Source of the DNA: JBDTNQ01 sp039933635
Lineage (GTDB): Bacteria; Acidobacteriota; Vicinamibacteria; Vicinamibacterales; SCN-69-37
Direction: 5' to 3'
Assembly: GCA_039933635.1 (NCBI GenBank)
Contig: JBDTNQ010000004.1
Location: 52,824-116,823, forward strand
Length of the DNA stretch: 64,000 bases
Of the stretch, positions 52,386-62,891 are shown piece after piece. The notes under the pieces were generated by a model, which ran no database searches, was not told the origin of the DNA, and worked only from the letters and a program-made list of their open reading frames with translations. Numbering within the stretch: position 1 is the stretch's first letter; each line of letters starts with the position of its first letter. A program made the position numbers and the translations under genes.

Positions 52386-53324
52386 ATGAGAATCATCGTT
52401 ACCGGATCGATTGCGTACGACTACTTGATGTCGTTTCCAGGCAAGTTCACTGATCACCTGTTGCCCGAGCACTTCTCGCGGGTGAGCTTGAGCTTCTTGG
52501 TGGACTCGATGGACAAGCGCCGCGGCGGCTGCGCGCCGAACATCGCCTACACCCTGGCGCTCCTGGGCGAACGGCCGGCCCTGATGGCCACGGCCGGGCA
52601 GGACTTCGAGGAGTATCGACGCTGGCTCGATGCCACCGGCGTGGACACGTCGCTCGTCAGCGTGGTGCCGGACAAATTCACCGCGTCCTTCTTCTGCAAT
52701 ACCGACACGTCGAACAATCAGATTGCCACGTTCTACGCTGGCGCCATGGCGCATGCGGCTGAACTGTCGTTCCGGACCATCGGCCAAGCGGACCTCGTCA
52801 TCATTTCGCCGAACGATCCCGCCGCGATGACGCAGTACGCCGAAGAGTGCCGCGCGATGGGCCTGCGGTACATCTTTGATCCGGGACAGCAGTGCGCGCG
52901 GATGTCCGGCGGCGAGCTCGCCGACGGCATTCGCGGCGCGCACATGGTGATCTGCAACGATTACGAGTTCGAGCTCATTCGTCAGAAGACGGGAATGGGC
53001 GAGGCCGAGATTCTGGCGCAGGTCGCGATGCTTGTCGTGACGCTTGGGGAGCATGGGTCGCGCGTCACGACCCAGACGGGCTCGGTCGATGTCGCCGCGG
53101 TCACGCCGCGGTGCATCGCGGATCCGACGGGCGTCGGCGACGCCTATCGCGGGGGATTCATGAAAGGCATGGCCCAGGACGCGGACGCGCTGGTGTGCGC
53201 CCGCCTCGGCAGCGTGGCCGCCGCCTACGCCCTCGAGCACCTGGGCGGGCAGAGTCACGCGTATTCGTGGCCCGAGTTCCGGACGCGCTACGAGGAGCAC
53301 TTCGGCGCGCTGCCGCTGAGGTAG
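52386..53324 (+). CDS. PfkB-family kinase, probably adenosine kinase
   Basis: A 312-residue ribokinase-fold kinase. The start IIVTGSIAYDYLMSFPG and the segment KRRGGCAPNIAYTLALLG are typical of adenosine kinase-like PfkB members; the C-terminal anion-hole motif is DPTGVGDAYRGGF. The close link to mtnP supports adenosine as substrate, recovering adenosine as AMP. Other sugar substrates cannot be excluded. Confidence 0.85.
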   Translation: MRIIVTGSIAYDYLMSFPGKFTDHLLPEHFSRVSLSFLVDSMDKRRGGCAPNIAYTLALLGERPALMATAGQDFEEYRRWLDATGVDTSLVSVVPDKFTASFFCNTDTSNNQIATFYAGAMAHAAELSFRTIGQADLVIISPNDPAAMTQYAEECRAMGLRYIFDPGQQCARMSGGELADGIRGAHMVICNDYEFELIRQKTGMGEAEILAQVAMLVVTLGEHGSRVTTQTGSVDVAAVTPRCIADPTGVGDAYRGGFMKGMAQDADALVCARLGSVAAAYALEHLGGQSHAYSWPEFRTRYEEHFGALPLR

Positions 53325-53345
53325 CGACACGAAGCCGCAACGGTC

Positions 53346-53771
53346 ATGAAGCGCTGGCTGGCCATGGCGGCGTTTGCCGGTCCGCTGCTGCTCAGTGCCG
53401 CACTTGGCGCCCGCATTGCCGGTGTCGGCCCCGTCTGGAGCACCGTCGTGTATGCGGCCGCCGGGCTTGTCTGCCATCAACGCCCCGATCGGTCCTTCTT
53501 TACGAGTGGCGTGCAATGGCCCGTGTGCGGCCGATGTGCCGGCTTGTACATCGCGGCGCCGCTGGGCGTGATCGCGGCGTTCGTCCTGCGGCGGGCATGG
53601 CGCGATGATCGCGTGAGGGTGTGGCTGGCCCTTGCCGCGCTCCCGACCGCCGTAAGCTGGGCGGCCGAGCACCTCCTCGGGATGCCCCAGACGAACGCCG
53701 TGCGTGCGGCGCTGGCGCTGCCGCTCGGCGCTGCCGTGGCGTTCCTTCTCGTCCGCGTGGCGCCCGAGTAA
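53346..53771 (+). CDS. DUF2085 membrane protein
   Basis: A 141-residue membrane protein with about four helices and the DUF2085 hallmark CHQRPDRSFFTSGVQWPVCGRCAGLY between helices, whose Cys and His residues could bind metal or form a redox site. Function unknown. It leads a set of three small membrane-protein genes before ribH. Confidence 0.85.
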   Translation: MKRWLAMAAFAGPLLLSAALGARIAGVGPVWSTVVYAAAGLVCHQRPDRSFFTSGVQWPVCGRCAGLYIAAPLGVIAAFVLRRAWRDDRVRVWLALAALPTAVSWAAEHLLGMPQTNAVRAALALPLGAAVAFLLVRVAPE

Positions 53772-53819
53772 CCACTGGAGGCGGCGTCCACCGCGGCCGG
53801 CCTGATACACTCCACGTTC

Positions 53820-54236
53820 GTGACTTCGTCCACTTCCGCGCGGGAAAGCCCGCGTGGCACTGACCTCGGTCTCAATGTCTACGCGGTGGCGCTCGTTGCT
53901 TGGCTCGTGCCGGGCGCGGCGCACTTCTGGCTCGGCCAAACGCGGAAGGCGATCATCTTCTTCGTGATGTTGTCGGGCATGTTTGCGGTGGGACTGGCGT
54001 TTGGCGGCCGGCTGTTTCCCTTCCAGATTTCGGACCCGCTGGTATTTCTGGCCGCGGCGGCCGAGTGGGGGCAGGCTGTGCCGCGAGTGGTGGCCGCGAT
54101 CGCGGGCGCCGGCGCGGGCGATGTGGTGGCCGCGTCCTACGAATACGGGAACACCTTCCTGATGGTCTCCGGCCTGTTGAACATGCTGGTGGTGTTGAAT
54201 GCCGTCGATGTGGCCGCGGGGCGCCGAACCCGATGA
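53820..54236 (+). CDS. DUF6677-like membrane protein
   Basis: A 138-residue protein with three or four hydrophobic helices. YAVALVAWLVPGAAHFWLGQTRKAIIFF is a TM2-like opening with a conserved GAAH..LGQ turn, and the C-terminal YEYGNTFLMVSGLLNMLVVLNAVDVA matches the DUF6677 end. Function unknown. GTG start; its stop overlaps the ATG of the next small gene (ATGA). Confidence 0.75.
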   Translation: MTSSTSARESPRGTDLGLNVYAVALVAWLVPGAAHFWLGQTRKAIIFFVMLSGMFAVGLAFGGRLFPFQISDPLVFLAAAAEWGQAVPRVVAAIAGAGAGDVVAASYEYGNTFLMVSGLLNMLVVLNAVDVAAGRRTR

Positions 54237-54406
54237 CCTCACATCTCGGCGTCATGATCTTGTTCGCCTTTGCCGTGGCGTCCGTGTTCGGCGCGCTGCT
54301 CCGTGACGAGGCCGGCGAGCAGGTTCGTGTGAGCGCTAGAATCTTCGTCGCGCTTGTCGGCGGCGCTTACCTGGCTGGCTGGCTGATGCACGTGCTGTTT
54401 CGATAG
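54233..54406 (+). CDS. 57-residue membrane protein
   Basis: A very short protein with two hydrophobic helices (LGVMILFAFAVASVFGALL and IFVALVGGAYLAGWLMHVLF) joined by a charged loop. The ATGA overlap with the preceding gene indicates translational coupling. No function can be assigned; it probably associates with the DUF6677-like protein. Confidence 0.7.
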   Translation: MTSHLGVMILFAFAVASVFGALLRDEAGEQVRVSARIFVALVGGAYLAGWLMHVLFR

Positions 54407-54418
54407 TCGTTCCCGATC

Positions 54419-54856
54419 ATGCGCATTGGCCTTGTCATTTCCGAGTATCACACCTTCGTGACCGCCGGTCTCGAGGATGGCGCTCGTGCGGCGCTCGTCG
54501 AGTCCGGCCTCGCGCTGGAGCAGATCGAGCGGTTTCCTGTGCCCGGCGCCTATGAACTCGGGCAGGCGGCCGCGCGGTTGGCCTCGACAGGCCGGTTCGC
54601 GGCGCTCGTCTGCCTGGGATGTCTCATCCGTGGCGAGACTCCACACTTCGACTACATCGCCCAGGCGGCCGCGCACGGCATCATGCGCGCGTCACAGGTT
54701 CACCTGGTGCCCATCGCCTTCGGCGTACTCACGACCAACACCGCGGATGAAGCGATCGCGCGCGCGGTGCCCGGCCCGGCGAACAAGGGCCGCGAGGCCG
54801 CGCTCGCGGCCGTCGCCATGGCCCGGCTCTACGACGCGATTGAGAGCGACACGTGA
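54419..54856 (+). CDS. ribH: 6,7-dimethyl-8-ribityllumazine synthase
   Basis: A 145-residue riboflavin-pathway enzyme forming ribityllumazine from the aminouracil and dihydroxybutanone phosphate. It shows PVPGAYELG (substrate pocket), the region GCLIRGETPHFDYIAQAAA with the catalytic His, and IAFGVLTTNTADEA. Other rib genes are absent here. It overlaps nusB by four bases, the ribH-nusB order being common in bacteria. Confidence 0.94.
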   Translation: MRIGLVISEYHTFVTAGLEDGARAALVESGLALEQIERFPVPGAYELGQAAARLASTGRFAALVCLGCLIRGETPHFDYIAQAAAHGIMRASQVHLVPIAFGVLTTNTADEAIARAVPGPANKGREAALAAVAMARLYDAIESDT

Positions 54857-55266
54857 GCGGTCCCCGCAGGCAGGGCCGTGAAGCGGCGCTGCAGATCCTG
54901 TACTTCTGGGAGGTCGGCCGGGCAGACCCCGAGGCGGCCATCGAGGCGTTCTTTGCCGAGCATCAGCCTGACGCCGGCGACGAAGTCATGACGTTCGCGA
55001 GTCGCCTCGTCCACGGAACGGTTGGCGAGGTCGCCGCGCTCGATGCGGTGATCGCGCAGCACTCGCATCATTGGCGCATCGAGCGGCTGGCCACCATCGA
55101 CCGCATCATCCTTCGCGTGGCGGTGTGGGAACTGCGCCACGAGCATGACACGCCGGCCGCCGTCGTGATGAACGAAGCGCTGGAGCTCGCGCGTCAGTTC
55201 AGTACCGACGAGTCCGTCCGGTTCATCAATGGCATCCTTGACAGCGTGAAGAAGGCGACGCCCTGA
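54853..55266 (+). CDS. nusB: transcription antitermination factor NusB
   Basis: A 137-residue all-helical NusB, which with NusE/S10 binds boxA RNA in rRNA antitermination. Signatures are RRQGREAALQILYFWEVG at the start and the conserved WRIERLATIDRIILRVAVWEL and FINGILDSV near the end. GTG start overlapping ribH. Three bases separate it from lysS. Confidence 0.94.
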   Translation: MSGPRRQGREAALQILYFWEVGRADPEAAIEAFFAEHQPDAGDEVMTFASRLVHGTVGEVAALDAVIAQHSHHWRIERLATIDRIILRVAVWELRHEHDTPAAVVMNEALELARQFSTDESVRFINGILDSVKKATP

Positions 55267-55269
55267 TCT

Positions 55270-56793
<1,524 letters not shown>

Positions 56794-56796
56794 TCG

Positions 56797-58029
56797 ATGA
56801 CGCGAACCTCGTTCTCGTGGTTCGTGGCCCGCCGCTACCTGACCGCGCGGCGCCGGCAGACGTTCATTTCCCTGATCTCGCTCGTCTCGATCCTGGGCGT
56901 TGGCGTCGGCGTCATGGCGCTCATCATCGCGCTCGCGCTGATGACCGGCGTCCAGGGCGAACTGCGCGACCGCATCGTCGGCGCCACGGCCCACGTCATC
57001 GTCTTTCCGCACGACTTTACGTTCGATCGGGTCGAGGCCGAGCGCCAGCGCGTCATGGTGCCGGGCGTCGCTGGCGCAGCGCCGGCCATCGTCGGCCCGT
57101 CGATGATGCAGGCCGGCCATGGCCAGGCCCAGTTTGCCATGCTGAAAGGCATCGATCCGGCGCTCGAACCCACCGTGACTGACCTGCGTACAGCCATGGT
57201 CACCGGATCGGTGGAGGCGCTGTCGAATCGGCCCGAAGACGCCCGGGACGGTGTTCTGCTCGGAGCTGATCTGGCCAAGACGCTTGGCGTGCAGGTGGGC
57301 GATCAGGTCGATGTCGTGACGCCCGAGTCGACGTCGACCCCCATCGGACTCGTCCCGAAGCGGCGCGTGCTCGACGTCGTCGGCACGTTCCAGTTCGGCT
57401 TCTACGAGGTGGACACCCAGTACGCGTTGATCGGATTGCGCCAGGCCGGCGAGTTGCTCGGCCGCGACGGCCCGGACATGCTCCAACTCCGCGTGACGCG
57501 CCTCGACGACGCCGTGGCCATTCGAAAGCAGCTCGAGCAGCGGCTTGGCGCGGACCAGGTGACGGACTGGACGCAGCTCAACAAGTCGTTGTACTCGGCG
57601 CTCTGGCTCGAGAAACTGGCCATCACACTCACGATTGGCTTGATCGTCGTCGTGGCCGCGCTGAACATCGTCGCATCACTGATCCTCCTGGTGATGGAGA
57701 AGACGCGAGACATCGCCATCCTGCGGACGATGGGCGCGCCAGCGCGGGTCGTGCGGCGGATCTTTGTGCTGCAAGGATTGACGATTGGCCTGATTGGGAC
57801 GCTCGGCGGTACGGTGCTTGGGCTGCTCGTCTGCTACCTTGCGGATCGCTACCGCGTCATCAAGATGCCGTCCGACGTGTATCAGATTTCTTACCTACCG
57901 TTTCACGTGGAGCCGGCGGACGTGGCGGTCGTGGTCGTGTCCGCGATCGTGGTGTGCCTGATCGCGACGATCTACCCGTCGCGGCAGGCGAGCCGGATCG
58001 ACCCGGCCGAGGCCCTGCGGAATCAGTGA
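56797..58029 (+). CDS. lolC: lipoprotein-releasing ABC transporter permease (LolC/LolE family)
   Basis: A 410-residue permease with one N-terminal helix (FISLISLVSILGVGVGVMALIIALALMTG), a large periplasmic MacB-type domain, and three C-terminal helices (TIGLIVVVAALNIVASLILLVM; LIGTLGGTVLGLLVCYL; VVVVSAIVVCLIATIYPSRQASRIDPAEALR). The YPSRQASRIDPAEALR end is the family signature. Only one permease gene is present, so the transporter may be a homodimer. It extracts outer-membrane lipoproteins matured by lnt. Confidence 0.93.
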   Translation: MTRTSFSWFVARRYLTARRRQTFISLISLVSILGVGVGVMALIIALALMTGVQGELRDRIVGATAHVIVFPHDFTFDRVEAERQRVMVPGVAGAAPAIVGPSMMQAGHGQAQFAMLKGIDPALEPTVTDLRTAMVTGSVEALSNRPEDARDGVLLGADLAKTLGVQVGDQVDVVTPESTSTPIGLVPKRRVLDVVGTFQFGFYEVDTQYALIGLRQAGELLGRDGPDMLQLRVTRLDDAVAIRKQLEQRLGADQVTDWTQLNKSLYSALWLEKLAITLTIGLIVVVAALNIVASLILLVMEKTRDIAILRTMGAPARVVRRIFVLQGLTIGLIGTLGGTVLGLLVCYLADRYRVIKMPSDVYQISYLPFHVEPADVAVVVVSAIVVCLIATIYPSRQASRIDPAEALRNQ

Positions 58030-58703
58030 TGGCGTTCGTCGACGTTCGCGATCTCGTGAAGTCCTACACCGCGGCGCGCGGGCAGCTCGTGGTGCTGCGC
58101 GACCTGAACCTCTCGGTAGAGCGGGGCGAAATGCTTGCGATCGTGGGTGCGTCGGGCGTGGGCAAGAGCACGCTGCTGCACGTGCTGGGCGGACTGGATG
58201 CGGTCGACGCCGGGACGGTGTGCATTGGCGACGCGTCAATCGGAGACATGAGCGACGAGGCCCGCGTTGCATTCCGCAACCGGCACGTCGGCTTCGTCTT
58301 CCAGTTCCATCATCTGCTCCCCGAATTCTCGGCCCTCGAGAACGTCGAGATGCCGCTGTTCATTGCCGGTGTGCCGGAGCCAGAGCGGCGGGAGAGGGCC
58401 GAGGCACTGCTCGCGCGGGTCGGGCTCTCGGACCGCGCCGACCACCGGCCTGGAGCGCTGTCGGGCGGCGAACAGCAGCGCGTTGCGGTCGCCCGCGCCC
58501 TGGTGTGCCGTCCCTCCATCCTGCTGGCCGACGAGCCGACCGGCAACCTGGACGAGGCGACTGCCGCTGACCTGCACCGGCTTTTGCGCGAGATGCACGC
58601 GGAGCACGGACTCACGTCGGTGATCGTGACTCATAATCCGGCGCTGGCGGCTGCTTGCGATCGGACCTGTCGATTGGAAGCGGGTCGTATCATCGACGGA
58701 TAG
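58029..58703 (+). CDS. lolD: lipoprotein-releasing ABC transporter ATPase
   Basis: A 224-residue ABC ATPase: Walker A GASGVGKST, Q-loop FQFHHLLPEFSALENV, signature LSGGEQQRVAVARAL, Walker B ILLADEPTGNLD and switch His in VIVTHNPAL. The HLLPEF..ENV segment is typical of LolD. Its ATG overlaps the lolC stop by one base. Confidence 0.94.
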   Translation: MAFVDVRDLVKSYTAARGQLVVLRDLNLSVERGEMLAIVGASGVGKSTLLHVLGGLDAVDAGTVCIGDASIGDMSDEARVAFRNRHVGFVFQFHHLLPEFSALENVEMPLFIAGVPEPERRERAEALLARVGLSDRADHRPGALSGGEQQRVAVARALVCRPSILLADEPTGNLDEATAADLHRLLREMHAEHGLTSVIVTHNPALAAACDRTCRLEAGRIIDG

Positions 58704-58789
58704 AACACCGCTGGCAGACGACTCAAAAGAACTCTAAGCGACTCCTGCGACACTGACGCCAAGCAGCTTCAGGGAATCCCCGTAGCGCG

Positions 58790-58818
58790 TTGACAGGTCT
58801 ACTCAGGCGGGATAGATT
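58790..58818 (+). promoter_or_regulatory. sigma-70-like promoter of the fulvocin-like cassette
   Basis: TTGACA at 58790-58795 and TAGATT at 58813-58818 are 17 bases apart. The predicted start is about 80 bases before the GTG at 58905, and AAGGAGT lies at ribosome-binding distance. Confidence 0.6.
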
Positions 58819-58904
58819 GCGCCGCCAACGCCGCGCTCCCCGTCGCGTGCCGGGCCTCCCGGTTCGCGCTGCGTTCCCGTCGTCGTGCAAGCAAGGAGTC
58901 AGTC

Positions 58905-59594
58905 GTGACTACAAGAACCCGCCGCCTGCTGTTCGTCAGCGTCCTCTTCTTTCTTCTGGCCCTGCCAGCCGAGACCATGCTCCTCCGGGCGGTGCAGACG
59001 CCGACGCAGGAGGTGGCCATTCAGCAGTGGGGCACGTCTCTTGATGACAAGAGCCTCGCCGTCGCCGGGGACCAGATTCAGCGCTACCCATTCAAGTATC
59101 GCCAGTCGATCATGGCCGCCTCGACGCCTCAGCGCCGGTCGGACATTTGGCGGCGGCACCTGATGACCTACCTGAAGGCCCACCAGGAACTCGACCTGAC
59201 GACCGTGAACGCCATCAACGCCGCCGCCGCGCTCGCCACGCCCGAGTACTTGAGCGAACCGACGTCCGAGACGCGCGCCCAGGTGCATGTGGTGGCCGAT
59301 CAGATCGTGTCGCTTCTGGGACGCGACCAGGCCGAATATTTGCTCTTCTATCTGGGACCGAAGGACGGCACCTTCGCCAGCTTTGAGCCGATGGCCATGA
59401 AGATCGAGAACAAGCTCCGTGACATGTTCACGCTGCAGGCGTTCAGTCAGCAGTGCGACTGCGCCCAGAACTGGGGCTGCCCAGACTGGCGGTACGCCTG
59501 TGTGAACTGGAGCCAGTGTGCCATGGGGAATGGCTGGCCGCAGTGCGGCTGGTTCTGGGAAGAGACGTGTGACGGCGGCTGCGTGCCGTCGTAG
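58905..59594 (+). CDS. secreted fulvocin C-related cysteine-rich protein
   Basis: A 229-residue exported protein. A signal sequence (RRLLFVSVLFFLLALPAETMLL) leads to a helical middle of about 150 residues without motifs I know. The C-terminal 46 residues hold eight Cys (184, 186, 192, 199, 205, 214, 222, 226) with spacing CxC-x5-C-x6-C-x5-C-x8-C-x7-C-x3-C. This closely follows the pattern of the myxobacterial bacteriocin fulvocin C. The tail is also rich in Trp (five), and no other Cys occurs in the protein. Release of the C-terminal part as a peptide is inference. GTG start after GGAG. Confidence 0.72.
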   Translation: MTTRTRRLLFVSVLFFLLALPAETMLLRAVQTPTQEVAIQQWGTSLDDKSLAVAGDQIQRYPFKYRQSIMAASTPQRRSDIWRRHLMTYLKAHQELDLTTVNAINAAAALATPEYLSEPTSETRAQVHVVADQIVSLLGRDQAEYLLFYLGPKDGTFASFEPMAMKIENKLRDMFTLQAFSQQCDCAQNWGCPDWRYACVNWSQCAMGNGWPQCGWFWEETCDGGCVPS

Positions 59595-59616
59595 GCGATT
59601 TGTGGTGGAGCCCAAC

Positions 59617-60150
59617 ATGAACTCCTTTGATCACAGGCTGCGGCGCCTGCCGGTTGTCCTCGTCGGCGCAACGCTGGTGGGCTTGGCGACCACGGCCGCA
59701 GCGGGCTTTGCGCCGGCCGTCCGAACGCGTTTGGGATGGACCGCCGTCGAGCGCCCGGCTTACGCCGTCGGCGACGTAATCGACATCCCGGCCGGCTTGC
59801 GCGATCAGGCCGACCGCACCCTGGTCGTATTTGCGTCGGGGACGTGTGGTGCGTCCCTGCGAAGTGCAGGTGTATTGCGACGTGTGGCGTCGGACCTGCG
59901 CCGGGTGCACGGTCAGTTCGTCGTCATCACGCCGAAAGACCAGCGGGCGGACCAGCAGAAGCTGGCCGAGAGCTATGGACTGGAGCCCTCCGAAGTGACG
60001 GCGTTGGACCTCCGCCAGTTGCGGCTCAAGTACGTGCCGACCGTTGTCGTGGTCGACCGAGCCGGGAACGTGCGTTATGTGCGTGAAGGCGCGGTCGACG
60101 ATGACGGGCGCGTGGCGATTCAACGTGCTCTGGCCCTTGGCCAGTCCTGA
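59617..60150 (+). CDS. membrane-anchored thioredoxin-fold protein with a single active-site Cys
   Basis: A 177-residue protein with an N-terminal membrane helix or signal (LPVVLVGATLVGLATTAAAGF) and a thioredoxin/TlpA-like domain: the strand TLVVFASGTCGASLRSAGVL places CGAS where CxxC is expected, and YVPTVVVVDRAGNVRYVREG carries the cis-Pro region. The second Cys is replaced by Ser, as in isomerase- or trap-type variants. It begins 22 bases after the fulvocin-like gene and is probably its disulfide-handling partner. The start could be a GTG five codons upstream. Confidence 0.75.
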   Translation: MNSFDHRLRRLPVVLVGATLVGLATTAAAGFAPAVRTRLGWTAVERPAYAVGDVIDIPAGLRDQADRTLVVFASGTCGASLRSAGVLRRVASDLRRVHGQFVVITPKDQRADQQKLAESYGLEPSEVTALDLRQLRLKYVPTVVVVDRAGNVRYVREGAVDDDGRVAIQRALALGQS

Positions 60151-60177
60151 CATGCTTCAAGGGACCGGAAGCTGAAC

Positions 60178-62802
60178 GTGGTCAGTGTTGCCTACTACCT
60201 AGGACGGGCGCTCCTCGTTTGGACGGTGGTCGCCGCGGTCGCGGCTGCGCTGCGGCGGAAGGAGCGACAGCGACTCGACATCGCGCTCTTCATGAGCGCG
60301 ATGCTCGTATCGGGCAACGTGTGGGCCTTTCTGCCGTTCTCTTCTGCTCTGAAGCTGGGCCTCGTCACGCTGTTGCCGTGGTTTACGCTGCGGCTGGTCG
60401 CGCACTTTCGCCGTGTGCCCTCGGCGTTGTCGTGGGCATCGGCCGTACTGCCGCTCATTCTTGCGATCTTCCAGCTGGCCTTTGGCGGACGGACGCTGTC
60501 CCCGGTGACCTACGTTCTTTCGCAGGGTTACCTGGCGCTCTTGTTTTGCTTCTCGGCCGCGATGATGGCTCTCGAAGGAAAGCGCTCGGTCGGGCTCAAG
60601 GCAAGGCGTTTGTTCTTCGCGGCCATCGGCACTGGGACGTTCGGCCTGACGAGTCTCATGGTGGTGCTGGTGCACCTGTCCGGATACCGCGGTCGGGCCG
60701 ACTACCCAATCGTCATCTACTTGGATACGGTCTCGCTCATCTGCTACTACCTCGCCTTCAACACGCCGCGGGGGCTGACCACACGCTGGCGGCGTGCCGA
60801 GCAGGCCACGCATCTCAGTCTCTCTGCCGAGCGGGAACCCGAAGAACGTGGCGCGCGTGCGGGAGACGATTTGATCGAGGGCGCGGATCGGTGCGTTGGC
60901 GGCTCGCTGACCTTCGTGGCGTACCGGTCGCCAGGGCAGGCTGGGCCCCTCGCGATCCGCGCAGCCAGCGATCCGATCCTCGTTGGCCGCCGGATTCCGG
61001 CCGGGCCCGGGCTGATCACCCGCGTGCTCGACACGGGCGTTGCTGAGCTCGGCACTCCGCTGGACTGCGAACCCGAGGTGGCCAACGCGCTGGCGGGGAA
61101 CGGCATTGCCGTGCTGGCGGCGCCGATTGTCGCCGACTCGATGTCCTGGGGAGTGGTCCTCGTCGTGCATCGTCGGGGCGCGCTCTTTCCCCATGACGAT
61201 CTGTCAGTACTCGCGCAGCTCGGCCGCAACGCCGCGGTGGCGCTCGATCACGCAGCGTTGGTCGTCGAGCGGCGCGAGCGCGCGCGACGCGAGTCTCAGC
61301 GACGTCTGCGTGAGCTGGAGTCGCGCGTCGGGCCGATGCTCGACAGCATCAAGGACTACGCGATGCTCGTTCTCGACGACGCAGGCGTGGTGGCCGCATG
61401 GCACCTGGGCGCGCAGCACCTGTTCGGCCACTCGCGCGAGCAGATCACGCGTCAGTCCGGCGCCACACTGTTCGATCTCACGCCTGAGGCATTCGGCGAG
61501 TGGCTGCGCGAAGCGACGAGAAATGGGTTCGCCGAACGCGAGGGGCCGTGTCAGCGGTTCGACGGTCAGACTTTCACTGGCATCACCACCATCCGACCGC
61601 TCGAATCGGATCCTGAGGCGCCCCCGGGATTTGCCGTCGTCACCCGGGACATCACCGAGCAGCGGCACCTCGAGGAACGCCTGCGGCAAAGCCAGAAGAT
61701 GCAGGCCATCGGACAGCTGGCCGGCGGCGTCGCGCATGACTTCAACAATCTGCTGACCGCCATTCTGGGCTACGCCGACTGGCTCGAACAGGATCTCCAC
61801 GGCGATCCGCGGGTCGAGCAGGTGAAGGAAATCCAGCAGGCGGCCGAGCGCGCGGCGGATTTGACGCGGCGGTTGCTCGCCTTCAGCCGCAAGCAGATGG
61901 TCCAGCCGACTCGCATCAACGTGGGGCAGCTCGTCGGTGACATGCTGCCCATGCTGCGACGACTGATCGGCGAGCGCATCCCGATCGTCGACGAGACGAT
62001 GCCCTTGACGGCTGCCGTCCTGGGCGACCGCACGCAGGTGGAGCAGATTGTGTTCAACCTCGTGCTGAACGCGCGAGACGCCATGCCGCACGGCGGCGTG
62101 ATGACGATCCGGACGGGCGATGTGTGGTGCGATGGCGCGGGACCGGTCAGGGGGCTGTTCGGCCCGTATGTGCAGTTGGAGGTGATCGACACCGGCATCG
62201 GCATGAACGAGGAAACGCGCCGGCGCGCGTTCGAGCCGTTCTTCACGACCAAGGACGTTGGCAGTGGCACGGGCCTCGGCCTCGCTACCGTCTACGGCAT
62301 CGTGCAACAGATGAAGGGCGCCGTTGAGATTGAGAGCGAACCGGGGCAGGGCGCGACGTTCCGGCTCTTCTTCCCGTATGCGAGCGCGCCGGCGGTGGCG
62401 TCGCTGGCCGAGACGGATCTGGCCCTTCGTGGCCGCGAAACGGTGCTGATCGTGGAGGACGACCCGACATTGCGGCCGTATCTGGTCCAGGTGCTGGAGT
62501 GCAACGGGTACCGGGTCATCGCGGCCGGAGATTCGGACGCGGCGCTGTCGATGGTCGAGGCGTTCAGCGAGCCCATCGACCTCGTGATTAGCGACGTCTT
62601 GATGCCCGGGAAGACCGGCCCGGAGCTCGTGCGCGAGCTTCTCCGTTCCCGGCCCGGCATTCCGGCCCTGTTCATCTCGGGCCATGCCGAGGCGCTGCTG
62701 CCCCGGATGTCTGAGCAGGTCGCCGACCGGCAACTCCTGCAGAAACCCTTCTCGTCCACGGACTTACTGGCCCGGGTGCGTCAGATTCTCGCCGCCGCCT
62801 GA
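60178..62802 (+). CDS. hybrid sensor histidine kinase (7TM-GAF-PAS-HisKA-HATPase-receiver)
   Basis: An 874-residue hybrid kinase. About seven membrane helices (1-210) precede a GAF domain (about 225-365), a short coiled coil, a PAS domain (about 385-500), and the kinase core: H-box VAHDFNNLLTAILGY with His520, N-box FNLVLNARDAMP, and ATP motifs DTGIGM, FTTKDVGSGTGLGLATVYGIV. A C-terminal receiver (about 755-870) has Asp806 in VISDVLMPG and Lys in LLQKPF. GTG start 27 bases after the thioredoxin-like gene, so it may share that transcript. No separate output regulator is adjacent. Confidence 0.9.
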   Translation: MVSVAYYLGRALLVWTVVAAVAAALRRKERQRLDIALFMSAMLVSGNVWAFLPFSSALKLGLVTLLPWFTLRLVAHFRRVPSALSWASAVLPLILAIFQLAFGGRTLSPVTYVLSQGYLALLFCFSAAMMALEGKRSVGLKARRLFFAAIGTGTFGLTSLMVVLVHLSGYRGRADYPIVIYLDTVSLICYYLAFNTPRGLTTRWRRAEQATHLSLSAEREPEERGARAGDDLIEGADRCVGGSLTFVAYRSPGQAGPLAIRAASDPILVGRRIPAGPGLITRVLDTGVAELGTPLDCEPEVANALAGNGIAVLAAPIVADSMSWGVVLVVHRRGALFPHDDLSVLAQLGRNAAVALDHAALVVERRERARRESQRRLRELESRVGPMLDSIKDYAMLVLDDAGVVAAWHLGAQHLFGHSREQITRQSGATLFDLTPEAFGEWLREATRNGFAEREGPCQRFDGQTFTGITTIRPLESDPEAPPGFAVVTRDITEQRHLEERLRQSQKMQAIGQLAGGVAHDFNNLLTAILGYADWLEQDLHGDPRVEQVKEIQQAAERAADLTRRLLAFSRKQMVQPTRINVGQLVGDMLPMLRRLIGERIPIVDETMPLTAAVLGDRTQVEQIVFNLVLNARDAMPHGGVMTIRTGDVWCDGAGPVRGLFGPYVQLEVIDTGIGMNEETRRRAFEPFFTTKDVGSGTGLGLATVYGIVQQMKGAVEIESEPGQGATFRLFFPYASAPAVASLAETDLALRGRETVLIVEDDPTLRPYLVQVLECNGYRVIAAGDSDAALSMVEAFSEPIDLVISDVLMPGKTGPELVRELLRSRPGIPALFISGHAEALLPRMSEQVADRQLLQKPFSSTDLLARVRQILAAA

Positions 62803-62838
62803 GGCGGGATCTCGCCCAGTCCGGCCACAGCCATGCCG

Positions 62839-62844
62839 TATAAT
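62839..62844 (+). promoter_or_regulatory. possible -10 element of clpC
   Basis: An exact TATAAT 48 bases before the clpC ATG. No convincing -35 hexamer is seen at the right distance, so support is weak. Confidence 0.3.
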
Positions 62845-62891
62845 GCCTGCAGGCGACACGATGCACGTCATGTTCTCAGGCGGACGGTTGA

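Noticed and set aside
52167..54242. 691-codon minus-strand open frame
   Set aside because: Runs antisense across mtnP, the PfkB kinase and the membrane proteins; composition is shadow-like and no family is recognisable.
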